This document shows, one piece after another, positions 1 through 6,940 of a DNA stretch of 64,000 bases. The notes beneath the pieces were generated by a model. The model did not search any database. It had not been told where the DNA came from and saw only the letters and a list, made by a program, of their open reading frames with translations. Location: contig NZ_CP089309.1 in the NCBI RefSeq assembly GCF_021228795.1, positions 2,976,001-3,040,000 of the forward strand. The letters are read 5' to 3'. Position numbers and translations under genes: made by a program. Source of the DNA: Thiocapsa bogorovii. GTDB taxonomy: Bacteria; Pseudomonadota; Gammaproteobacteria; Chromatiales; Chromatiaceae. Within the stretch, counting starts at the first letter, position 1. Every line of letters begins with the position of its first letter.

Positions 1-855
1 CTCGAGAACCCGAATGACTCGGTGGTGGGGGTTCCCTTCTACTTCAAGGCGCGTGCCCAAGATACCTTGCTGGACGTCGCACGCCAGAACGGGCTGGGTT
101 TCGACGACATGCGTCAAGCCAACCCCGAAGTCGATATCTGGGTGCCCGGTGAAGGCACGCCTGTCATGGTTCCGGCCTTCTACGTGCTTCCGGACACACC
201 GAGGACCGGCATCGTGATCAATCGTGCCGAAAAACGCCTCTACTACTTCCCGCCGAATGATCCCAACGAGGTGCGGATCTACGCCATCAGCGTCGGCAAA
301 GACGCGATGGGCACTCCGCTCGGAAGCTTCACGGTGATCGAGAAACGCAAGGATCCGACCTGGACGCCCGGGCCGAACGTGCGCGCTGCTCACGCGGCAT
401 ACGGCGACATCCTGCCGGCGGTCGTCCCGCCGGGCCCCGACAACCCGTTGGGCAAGTATGCCATGCGTTTGAGCCGTCCCGATTACCTCATCCACGGGAC
501 GAGCCAGCCGTGGGGGCTCGGGATGGAGGTCAGCGGGGGCTGCATCCGCATGTACCCTGAAGGTATCGAGGAGCTCTACGGTTTGACCGATATTTCCACG
601 CCAGTGAACATCATCGATCAACCTTACAAGGTCGGATGGCGTGGAGACGAGCTTTACTTGGAGGTCCAGACCGGCGAGAAAAGCGTGCGCCGGACCGCGA
701 GAGAGGTGATCCCTCAGTGGGTGAAGGATTCCGAAGGCGTGACGATCGACTGGGAGGCGGTGGAGAGAGCCGTGCGTGAAGACACCGGCATCCCACAACT
801 CGTGGGAAGCCGGCGCAGTCCCTCGGAAGGGTCTTACTTGCCCATGATCTTCTGA
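1..855 (+). CDS. L,D-transpeptidase (YkuD family), 5' end missing
   Basis: Periplasmic enzyme that would form 3-3 peptidoglycan cross-links or attach lipoprotein to peptidoglycan. The reading frame is open from the first base, so the true start and signal peptide lie upstream; 284 residues are visible. The first ~60 visible residues resemble a LysM-like region (KARAQDTLLDVARQNGL). The YkuD catalytic domain follows, with the HGTSQPWG segment and the signature SGGCIRMY holding the nucleophilic Cys. Its 3' end overlaps the convergent lpp-like gene by 22 bp. The neighbour's protein ends in lysine, the residue used for murein attachment in Braun's lipoprotein, so an ErfK/YbiS-like role is likely but inferred. 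A cross-linking (LdtD-like) role is the alternative. Confidence 0.9.
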   Translation, partial: LENPNDSVVGVPFYFKARAQDTLLDVARQNGLGFDDMRQANPEVDIWVPGEGTPVMVPAFYVLPDTPRTGIVINRAEKRLYYFPPNDPNEVRIYAISVGKDAMGTPLGSFTVIEKRKDPTWTPGPNVRAAHAAYGDILPAVVPPGPDNPLGKYAMRLSRPDYLIHGTSQPWGLGMEVSGGCIRMYPEGIEELYGLTDISTPVNIIDQPYKVGWRGDELYLEVQTGEKSVRRTAREVIPQWVKDSEGVTIDWEAVERAVREDTGIPQLVGSRRSPSEGSYLPMIF

Positions 856-1031
856 TACATGCGGTCAAGACGCTCGGTGTTGGCGTTACAGCAAGCCTGG
901 GCACTGTTGGCAGTGTCCATGGCCTGCTGAGCCATGTCGCGAGCGGTCTGGTCGGTGGTGCAACCGCCCAGCAAGGAAACGCCGAGAACGGCAACAGCGG
1001 ACAGGGAAGCGAGCTTGACGATCTTGGTCAT
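834..1031 (-). CDS. lpp: Lpp/OprI-type murein lipoprotein
   Basis: Small (65 aa) outer-membrane lipoprotein. The N-terminus MTKIVKLASLSAVAVLGVSL is a signal peptide followed by the lipobox LLGGC. The mature part is a short Ala-rich coiled coil (alanine-zipper type) ending in K, the residue joined to peptidoglycan in Braun's lipoprotein. The start at 1031 is chosen because AGGAG lies 10 nt upstream; an in-frame ATG at 1058 has no such site. A Cys-Cys pair in the coiled coil (QACCNA) is unusual for the family. It is convergent with and overlaps the L,D-transpeptidase gene, which suggests, without proving, an enzyme-substrate pair. An AT-rich stretch just upstream (about 1065-1085) probably holds the promoter, but I could not fix the boxes. 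Confidence 0.85.
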   Translation of the reverse strand: MTKIVKLASLSAVAVLGVSLLGGCTTDQTARDMAQQAMDTANSAQACCNANTERLDRMYQKIMGK

Positions 1032-1468
1032 CGTTTTAAATCTCCTGAAGTTGGCCACTAGGCCCTATGTATATAACACATAACCACGGGTTTTTCCGAA
1101 CCTCGGGCCCCGCCCCGCTCGGGCGCGCCGGGAGGGGGTGGGCCGGAGGCAGGCCGTTGATCGCGCATTTGTTGCTTTTGCCCCACTCGAAGGCGGGTGA
1201 GACGCCGCCTACAGACGCGGATCATCGTACAGATTGAGGCAAATTTGACTACGTATCAAGTCCGCAACGGTGGTCCAGGCCATTTTTTTTCCGCGAGGTA
1301 TCGAGAACGCTTGCCGAAAGGAAGGCGAAGCGCGCCTCGCGGATCGAGATGGAGCGTCACGGAACCCCGGAGCTGGAACGCCGCACCCTTGTGGGGCAGA
1401 ATCGCGCTCGGTCGATGATGCCGACGCCCCGTCGTGCGACCGCCCTTGTCGGCCCGAAGGAGATGCAG
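1032..1468. other. Intergenic region, divergent lpp / DUF98 gene
   Basis: About 435 bp between two divergent genes. It holds the AT-rich upstream region of lpp at about 1060-1090 and the ribosome site (AAGGAG at 1457-1462) of the next gene. Long ORFs crossing it have no recognisable similarity and no start signals. I see no RNA gene or repeat. Confidence 0.4.
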
Positions 1469-2080
1469 ATGCGCCGTTACTACGGTCGTTCGGTCGAAGA
1501 ACCGGGAGCGCGATCCGCGCAGGCCTCGTTCCGCTGCGATGGGTTTGTCCGCGACGGCGTCATTGCCGCACCTCCAGGGGATCCGGTGTCGCTGAAGACG
1601 CTACCGCCCTTCCTGCGTGCGCTCTTGGTAACGGACGGCACCGTGACCAAGATCCTGGAGGCCTATTTTTGGGAGCCGGTCACGGTCGATACACTCGAGC
1701 AGCGCTTCGAGACCGCCGAAGAGACCGTTCCCGCGATCCATGTCGCCCCCGGCGATCGCTGTCTGATCCGCGATGCGCGGTTGCGCGGAACGGATTCGGG
1801 GCGAAATTTTGCCGAAGCGTTTTCGCTGATTCGAACCGAGTTTATTCCCTCCGGCTTCCGCCAGCGCTTGATCGATCGCGAGATCGGCATCGGTGTGTTG
1901 ATTCGAGACAGTGGTTTGGAAAGCTATCGCGAGGTCTTAGACGTCGGCATAGAGGTGGATTCGGACGGCCGCCGCGCTGTATGCCGAACCTATCGCATCA
2001 TCATCGAGAGGCGCCCGGTGATCCTGATTACCGAGTGTTTCCCCCTCGCGCTCTATGCCGGGGAGCCGGGCGTCGCCTGA
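1469..2080 (+). CDS. Chorismate pyruvate-lyase-like protein (UbiC/DUF98 superfamily)
   Basis: A 203-residue soluble protein. The central stretch LPPFLRALLVTDGTVTKILE then AYFWEPV matches the DUF98/Ycf21-type branch of the chorismate lyase fold, and the C-terminal part (RTYRIIIERRPVILITECFP) matches the end of that domain. Chorismate lyases split chorismate to 4-hydroxybenzoate and pyruvate for ubiquinone; activity of this divergent branch is inferred only. The start at 1469 is chosen because AAGGAG lies 6 nt upstream; an upstream ATG at 1349 would add 40 residues with no family similarity. It lies 52 bp before the RDD gene on the same strand and may be co-transcribed with it. Confidence 0.6.
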   Translation: MRRYYGRSVEEPGARSAQASFRCDGFVRDGVIAAPPGDPVSLKTLPPFLRALLVTDGTVTKILEAYFWEPVTVDTLEQRFETAEETVPAIHVAPGDRCLIRDARLRGTDSGRNFAEAFSLIRTEFIPSGFRQRLIDREIGIGVLIRDSGLESYREVLDVGIEVDSDGRRAVCRTYRIIIERRPVILITECFPLALYAGEPGVA

Positions 2081-2132
2081 CCGGGCCCGATCTTCGCGGT
2101 CCTCCAATCTCATCCCACTTCCCGAACGGATC

Positions 2133-2831
2133 ATGTCGCCTCCCATCGATACCGTTCGGCTTCACGAAACCCCGGAAGGTGTCGATCTTGCCCTGCGGGT
2201 TGCCGGTCCCGCGCCGCGCTCCATCGCCTATCTTTTGGATATCGTGGTTCGCTTGGCGCTCTTGCTTGTCGTGATGCCGCTCGCGGCCTTTTCCGGCTTC
2301 GGCACCGGGCTGATCCTCCTCGCCGTCTTCGGGCTCGAATGGCTCTATCCCGTGGCCTTCGAGGTGCGCAGCGGCGCCACGCCCGGCAAGCGACTGATGG
2401 GCCTGATGGTGGTCCATGACGACGGGACACCCGTGCGGTTGCCCGCGTCCCTGATCCGCAATCTGCTCCGTGCCGTGGATTTTCTCCCGATGCTCTACGG
2501 CGTCGGACTCGTCAGTATGCTCGTGGATCGCGACTTTCGCCGTCTCGGCGATCTGGCCGCCGGCACCCTGGTGGTCTATGCCGATACGCCGCCGAAGACA
2601 CCGAAGATCACGCGGGTCGAACCGCAAGCCCCGCCCGCCGGTCTGCCGCTCGAGGCGCAACAGGCGATCCTGGCCTTCGCCGAACGCGGTCATGCCATTT
2701 CCGAAGCACGCCGGATCGAGCTGGCCGAGATCCTTGCGGGCACCGTCGGCGCACGGGGTGGGGCCGCCGTCGCGCTGCTCAACGCATGGGCCGCATGGCT
2801 CGCCCGCGGGGCGCCGGAGGGTCGCGGATGA
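2133..2831 (+). CDS. RDD family membrane protein
   Basis: A 232-residue inner-membrane protein. The N-terminal half has the RDD pattern: a conserved Arg and Asp near the first hydrophobic helix (RSIAYLLDIVVRLALLLVV), a second helix, then GATPGKRLMGLMVV and a late RNLLRAVDFLP with DRDFRRLGDLAAGTLVV. The C-terminal ~70 residues are soluble. It is the first gene of a tightly packed set, since its stop overlaps the next start by 4 bp (ATGA). The start at 2133 is the first ATG before the RDD domain; the 26 residues encoded upstream look non-coding. RDD/SpoIIM/DUF4129/DUF4350 sets are common in proteobacteria and usually accompany a MoxR ATPase; their biochemical role is unknown. Confidence 0.8.
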   Translation: MSPPIDTVRLHETPEGVDLALRVAGPAPRSIAYLLDIVVRLALLLVVMPLAAFSGFGTGLILLAVFGLEWLYPVAFEVRSGATPGKRLMGLMVVHDDGTPVRLPASLIRNLLRAVDFLPMLYGVGLVSMLVDRDFRRLGDLAAGTLVVYADTPPKTPKITRVEPQAPPAGLPLEAQQAILAFAERGHAISEARRIELAEILAGTVGARGGAAVALLNAWAAWLARGAPEGRG

Positions 2832-3814
2832 AACAGGACGCCTTCGAGGCCGCCGCGTTGCCGATCTGGACCGACTATCGCGCCATGCTCGACGCACTCG
2901 AGAACCCGCGGCAACGGCGAGCACATGCCCCGGCCTTGACATCGTTTCCGCAGCTGCACCGACGGTTATGCAGCGACTATGCGCTGGCCCGCAGTCGGCG
3001 CTACAGCCCTGGGTTGATCGCCGAGCTCGAGGTGCTGGTGAGGCGGGGTCACCGCCAGCTCTATCGGCGACGGTCCGCCCCGCTGCGTTCCATGCTCGAT
3101 TTCATGGCCCTGCGGTTTCCCCGGACCTTGCGTCGCCATTCGACGGTCTTTTGGATCGCGGCGGCGCTGTTTTTCCTGCCGATGATCGGGATGGGGATCG
3201 CGGTTCATCAGGATGCGGATCTCGTTTACAGCGTGCTCGATGCCGAGCAGGTCGCGGATCTCGAATCGCTCTACGACCCTGCTCGACACATGCCGGGACG
3301 CGGCGGCGAGCGGCAGGCGGACACGGATGTGGCCATGTTCGGTTTCTATGTGATGAACAACGTCGGGATCGGTTTTCGCACCTTCGCCGGCGGCCTGATC
3401 CTGGGGCTCGGCAGCCTGGTCATCCTGCTGATCAACGGGTTGTCCATCGGCGCCGTCGCGGGACACCTGACCCGTTTGGATTACGGCGCCACCTTCTGGC
3501 CCTTCGTCAGCGGTCACGGACCCTACGAGCTGACAGCGATCGCGATCTGCGGTGCGGCCGGACTTCTCCTCGGACAGTCACTCTTGGCCCCCGGGCAGCG
3601 CACCCGACTCGCCGCACTCCGCGCGAACGCACGCGATGCCGTGATCCTCGTCGGCGGTGCAGCGATTCTGCTGGTTTTTGCCGCAGTGATCGAGGCCTTT
3701 TGGTCGGCCGGGCCTGCGCCGACGGCGTTGAAATACGGCGTCGGTGTCCTCGGATGGATCCTGGTTGCGGTCTATCTCGCGCTGGCCGGACGGGCGAGCG
3801 ACCATGCGCATTGA
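2828..3814 (+). CDS. SpoIIM-like (stage II sporulation protein M family) membrane protein
   Basis: A 328-residue integral membrane protein of the DUF95/SpoIIM family, which also occurs in non-sporulating bacteria. The N-terminal ~110 residues are soluble and basic. Membrane helices start near STVFWIAAALFFLPMIGMGI, and the signature region FYVMNNVGIGFRTFAGGLI with the following helices (GSLVILLINGLSIGAVAGHL) and GHGPYELTAIAICGAAGL is typical of the family. The start at 2828 overlaps the RDD stop and has GGAGGG 6 nt upstream. It overlaps the next gene by 11 bp. No role in sporulation is implied; its context suggests an envelope complex with the neighbouring gene products. Confidence 0.82.
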   Translation: MKQDAFEAAALPIWTDYRAMLDALENPRQRRAHAPALTSFPQLHRRLCSDYALARSRRYSPGLIAELEVLVRRGHRQLYRRRSAPLRSMLDFMALRFPRTLRRHSTVFWIAAALFFLPMIGMGIAVHQDADLVYSVLDAEQVADLESLYDPARHMPGRGGERQADTDVAMFGFYVMNNVGIGFRTFAGGLILGLGSLVILLINGLSIGAVAGHLTRLDYGATFWPFVSGHGPYELTAIAICGAAGLLLGQSLLAPGQRTRLAALRANARDAVILVGGAAILLVFAAVIEAFWSAGPAPTALKYGVGVLGWILVAVYLALAGRASDHAH

Positions 3815-5345
3815 CGCCATCGGTGCGCGTTTGCGTCCGCGCCGCCCCTGGGAGGGAGTCGATCTGGGCTTTGCGCTGGGGCGACAGTGGTTCGTGTCGC
3901 TCTGGATCCTTTGGTGGATGACCGCGCTGCCGTTCGCTTTGCTTCTCGCGGTGTTGACCGGTGGACGACCGGACCTCTGGTTGGTCGCCGTCTGGTGGTG
4001 CAAACCGCTGTACGAGGCGCCGCTGCAGTCTTGGGCGGGTCGTGCGCTTCTCGGCGAGCGTCCGGAACGTGCCGAGCGTGTCGGCATCATTCGGGCGGCC
4101 TTGACGCGACACATCCTGCCCTTACTCCTCTGGCGTAGATTGGCACTTCGCCGCTCCTTTCTGATGCCGGTCACGCTCTTGGAGGGTTTGACCGGTGCTC
4201 CGGCTCGGCGCCGTCGCGCGGTTTTGAGCCACGGCATCGGCGCACCGACCTGGCTGACCCTGATCTGCTATCACTTCGAGGCCATTCTTTGGGGCGGCGT
4301 GCTGCTCGCGTTGGTCTTCCTGGTCCCCGAGGAGCTGCCCCGTCTCGATCTGACCGCTGCCGTCACCGAGTCCGACTCCCCGGTCTATTGGATCAGCGCC
4401 GCGGTCTATCTGCTCGCCTTTTCGGTGATCGCGCCCTTCTATGTTTGCGCCGGCTTCACCCTCTATCTGACCCGTCGCACCGAGCTGGAGGCCTGGGATC
4501 TGGAGGTTGCCTTTCGCCGCGCGCGCGACGAGCAGGATGCGGCCGCCCGGGCGGCCGGGAGCCTGACCTTGGCCGGTCTCTTGGCCATCGTGATCCTGTC
4601 CTTGCCGAGCACCTCCGCCGACGCGTCCACACCGCGCGACCCCGTCCTCGATGCCGCTCTCGATCCGGGCGAAGCGCAGGTTCTCATCCGGGAGATCCTG
4701 GCGGCCGATGATTTTGGAAGTACGCAAGAGGTGACGCTTTGGCTGCCGGTCGAGCGCGACCCGGCCGAGTCTGTCGAGGGCTGGATCTGGCCGAGCGCGC
4801 TCGGCTCGCTGGCAGTGACGCTTGCCGAGATACTCAAATGGTCTCTGTTCGTCCTGGCGCTCGCGGCACTCGTTTGGCTGGCACTCAAGGTCATTCAAGG
4901 GATGACGCGAACGCGGCTCCGATGGCGCAGGCCGAGACGCGGATCGCGAGGAGATGGAGACGGACCGGCGGTCCCGCTCGAGCATCTCGGCGCGGAGCCG
5001 TCTCCCGAGGACATCACGGCGAGTATCCGCCGCTTGATCGACAGGGGCGAGCATCGCGCGGCCCTCGCCTTGTTGTACCGCGCGAGCCTTGCCGAGCTGG
5101 CTCGGCAGGGTGTCGCGATCCCCTCGGGTGCGACCGAGAGCGATGCTCTGGAAATGGCAGCGCAGATCTTGCCGGCCCCGCGCGTCGGTCTCATTGCCCG
5201 TTTGACCGGGCATTGGAGCCGCGTCGCCTACGCGCATCGGCAGCCTTCAGGCGCCGAGCTCATCGCACTGCTCGACGACTGGTGTCGTGCGCGGGATCTT
5301 GCGACCGGACCGACCCGAGATCCGGGACCGTCTCGTGACGTCTGA
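3804..5345 (+). CDS. Membrane protein with C-terminal DUF4129 domain
   Basis: A 513-residue protein with several membrane helices in the N-terminal two thirds (e.g. FVSLWILWWMTALPFALLLA, ISAAVYLLAFSVIAPFYVCA), a periplasmic stretch, a last helix (WSLFVLALAALVWLALKVI) and a cytoplasmic tail. The tail (EDITASIRRLIDRGEHRAAL then LLYRASLAEL) is the helical DUF4129 domain found next to transglutaminase- or MoxR-linked genes. The start at 3804 lies inside the end of the SpoIIM-like gene, so the two are translationally coupled. Function unknown. Confidence 0.75.
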   Translation: MRIDAIGARLRPRRPWEGVDLGFALGRQWFVSLWILWWMTALPFALLLAVLTGGRPDLWLVAVWWCKPLYEAPLQSWAGRALLGERPERAERVGIIRAALTRHILPLLLWRRLALRRSFLMPVTLLEGLTGAPARRRRAVLSHGIGAPTWLTLICYHFEAILWGGVLLALVFLVPEELPRLDLTAAVTESDSPVYWISAAVYLLAFSVIAPFYVCAGFTLYLTRRTELEAWDLEVAFRRARDEQDAAARAAGSLTLAGLLAIVILSLPSTSADASTPRDPVLDAALDPGEAQVLIREILAADDFGSTQEVTLWLPVERDPAESVEGWIWPSALGSLAVTLAEILKWSLFVLALAALVWLALKVIQGMTRTRLRWRRPRRGSRGDGDGPAVPLEHLGAEPSPEDITASIRRLIDRGEHRAALALLYRASLAELARQGVAIPSGATESDALEMAAQILPAPRVGLIARLTGHWSRVAYAHRQPSGAELIALLDDWCRARDLATGPTRDPGPSRDV

Positions 5346-6495
5346 GCGCCGCGTTCTCAGGTTGGTGGTCTCCGGGTTGATCCTGATCCTCGTCGCCCTG
5401 ATCGCTGCCGTCCTGAGTCAGCTCGAGCGCCGGACCCTGGAGATCGAAATCGGCCCTTCCGAAGAGACCGTGCGCAACCCCCTCCTCGCGGCGGAGCGCT
5501 TTCTCGCACGTCTGGCGATCCCGGTGTCGAGCGAGAGCGGGCGCGAGCGTCTGCGCCATCTCCCGCCCACGACCGACACGCTGGTCGTGCGACACACGGG
5601 CGCTCTCGCGCCCGAGCGCCGTCGGGCGCTCGACCAGTGGATGAGGGACGGCGGGCGCCTGGTGGTCACGGCGAGCGATCCGAATGCGGGGCCTGCGGAG
5701 GAGGGCGACCTCATCGCCGGGTACGGGGTCCGCCCCAACGCCGAGAACGCGGATCGGAACGCAGCCGATGATCGAACCGAGGTTCTCGCCGAGATCCAGG
5801 TCGGAGATCCGGAGCGCCCGCTCCGGGTGGCCTTCTCGACCGAACGCTCTCTGCTGACGATGCGCGAGCAGGAGCCTGAAACGGCGATTATCGCGGGCGA
5901 TCGGCTGCGTTTAGTGCGACTGTCCGTGGGCGACGGATCACTCACGGTGCTCGCCGACGATCGCTTCATGACCAACGCGGCGATCGGCGAGCACGACCAC
6001 GCGCTCTTTATGACATACCTCGTCGATCTCGCGCCCGGCGGCAGCGTTTGGCTGCTCTACGATCGCAAGATGCCTTGGATCGGAGCCTTGGTCTGGTCCG
6101 CCGCGCCCTACGCGGTGATCTCCGGTGCCTTGTGTCTGCTCGCCTGGACCTGGTCGGCGGGTGCTCGGCTCGGACCGCTACAGCCAGTGCCAACCCGTGA
6201 CCGGCGCGATCTCCTCGAGCATTTGGACGCGAGCGGCGACTTTCACTGGAGACACGGACAGGCCGATCATCTCATCAAGCCCACGCGCCGGCGCGTCCTC
6301 GAGCGCTGGCGACGTCGACGCCCGGATCTCGGCGGTCTCGATAACGCGGCGCTGGCCCACGCGATCGCAGTCATCGCGGACGAGGATCCGGACGCCGTCG
6401 TCCGGGCGCTCCATGTCCATGCGGAAGATGCCGATGCCTTCGTGCGGCAAAGCGCACTGCTTCAGCGTCTGTGGAGCAAGGCGTCGAGTCGGTAG
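5335..6495 (+). CDS. DUF4350 domain protein
   Basis: A 386-residue protein with an N-terminal anchor (LRLVVSGLILILVALIAAVL), a periplasmic Rossmann-like domain (LLAAERFLARLAIPV, TLVVRHTGALAPERRRALDQ then WMRDGGRLVVTAS) typical of DUF4350, then a second helix region (PYAVISGALCLLAWTW) and a basic C-terminal tail. A GTG at 5335 overlaps the upstream stop and is preferred; another in-frame GTG at 5287 is possible. It is the last gene of the RDD-SpoIIM-DUF4129 set here. The MoxR ATPase and DUF58 genes that usually follow are absent; a mobile element begins 12 bp after the stop. Confidence 0.75.
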   Translation: MTSERRVLRLVVSGLILILVALIAAVLSQLERRTLEIEIGPSEETVRNPLLAAERFLARLAIPVSSESGRERLRHLPPTTDTLVVRHTGALAPERRRALDQWMRDGGRLVVTASDPNAGPAEEGDLIAGYGVRPNAENADRNAADDRTEVLAEIQVGDPERPLRVAFSTERSLLTMREQEPETAIIAGDRLRLVRLSVGDGSLTVLADDRFMTNAAIGEHDHALFMTYLVDLAPGGSVWLLYDRKMPWIGALVWSAAPYAVISGALCLLAWTWSAGARLGPLQPVPTRDRRDLLEHLDASGDFHWRHGQADHLIKPTRRRVLERWRRRRPDLGGLDNAALAHAIAVIADEDPDAVVRALHVHAEDADAFVRQSALLQRLWSKASSR

Positions 6496-6506
6496 CGGGC
6501 ACGCGC

Positions 6507-6783
6507 CCTAGTACCTCGTTCCACCTTATTTTGCATGCTCAGAGCCCCCCCAAAGGCGTCAGGGCAAGGCACAGACCGCGGGGAATAGTGGGTGCTATTT
6601 CCAAGGGCTGTAACGCTGCCCTGGCGCCTTTGGGGGGCTCCCGAAGGGGGCGAGGCGAGAAGCGTTCAGCGTCGTTGTTGCGCGAGCTTGAAAGAGGGTC
6701 ACTCTTCCTTCACTCGCGCGCCTAGCCGCTGAACACTTCTCGCCTCGCTGAGCACGCAAAATAAGGTGGAACGAGGTACTAGG
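6507..6783. mobile_element. MITE-like element with 36-bp terminal inverted repeats
   Basis: A 277-bp non-coding element. Its ends, 6507-6542 and 6748-6783, are inverted copies matching at 35 of 36 positions, beginning CCTAGTACCTCGTTCCACC. Two further inverted pairs are nested inside: about 6541-6565 with 6618-6642, and about 6649-6671 with 6725-6747. The whole therefore folds as a hairpin with two internal hairpins. No transposase is encoded, so it would be moved in trans. A solo copy of one end lies at 44292-44326. The insertion follows directly after the DUF4350 gene. Confidence 0.8.
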
Positions 6784-6796
6784 ACGGACAAGCGCC

Positions 6797-6876
6797 GTAG
6801 GGTGGACGAGCGAGAGCGAAGTCCACCGAGGTCTGTGCCGGCGTTGGTGGACTGCGCTGCGCTTGTCCACCCTGCG
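6797..6876. repeat. GGTGGAC/GTCCACC double-hairpin repeat, copy 1
   Basis: Two adjacent imperfect palindromes, each bounded by GGTGGAC and GTCCACC, at about 6800-6826 and 6846-6871, separated by a short spacer. A near-identical copy lies inside the helicase gene (11782-11867) and a half copy at 33281-33318. The layout is like REP/BIME elements. Confidence 0.75.
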
Positions 6877-6940
6877 GGTTTAGGCGCAATTCGACATCAA
6901 ACGGGGCTTCACACCGGGCTTCCGCGACGCTGAACCGGCC

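Noticed and set aside
2828-3814. Evidence for sporulation
   Set aside because: SpoIIM-like proteins are widespread in non-sporulating bacteria in this RDD/DUF4129 context.
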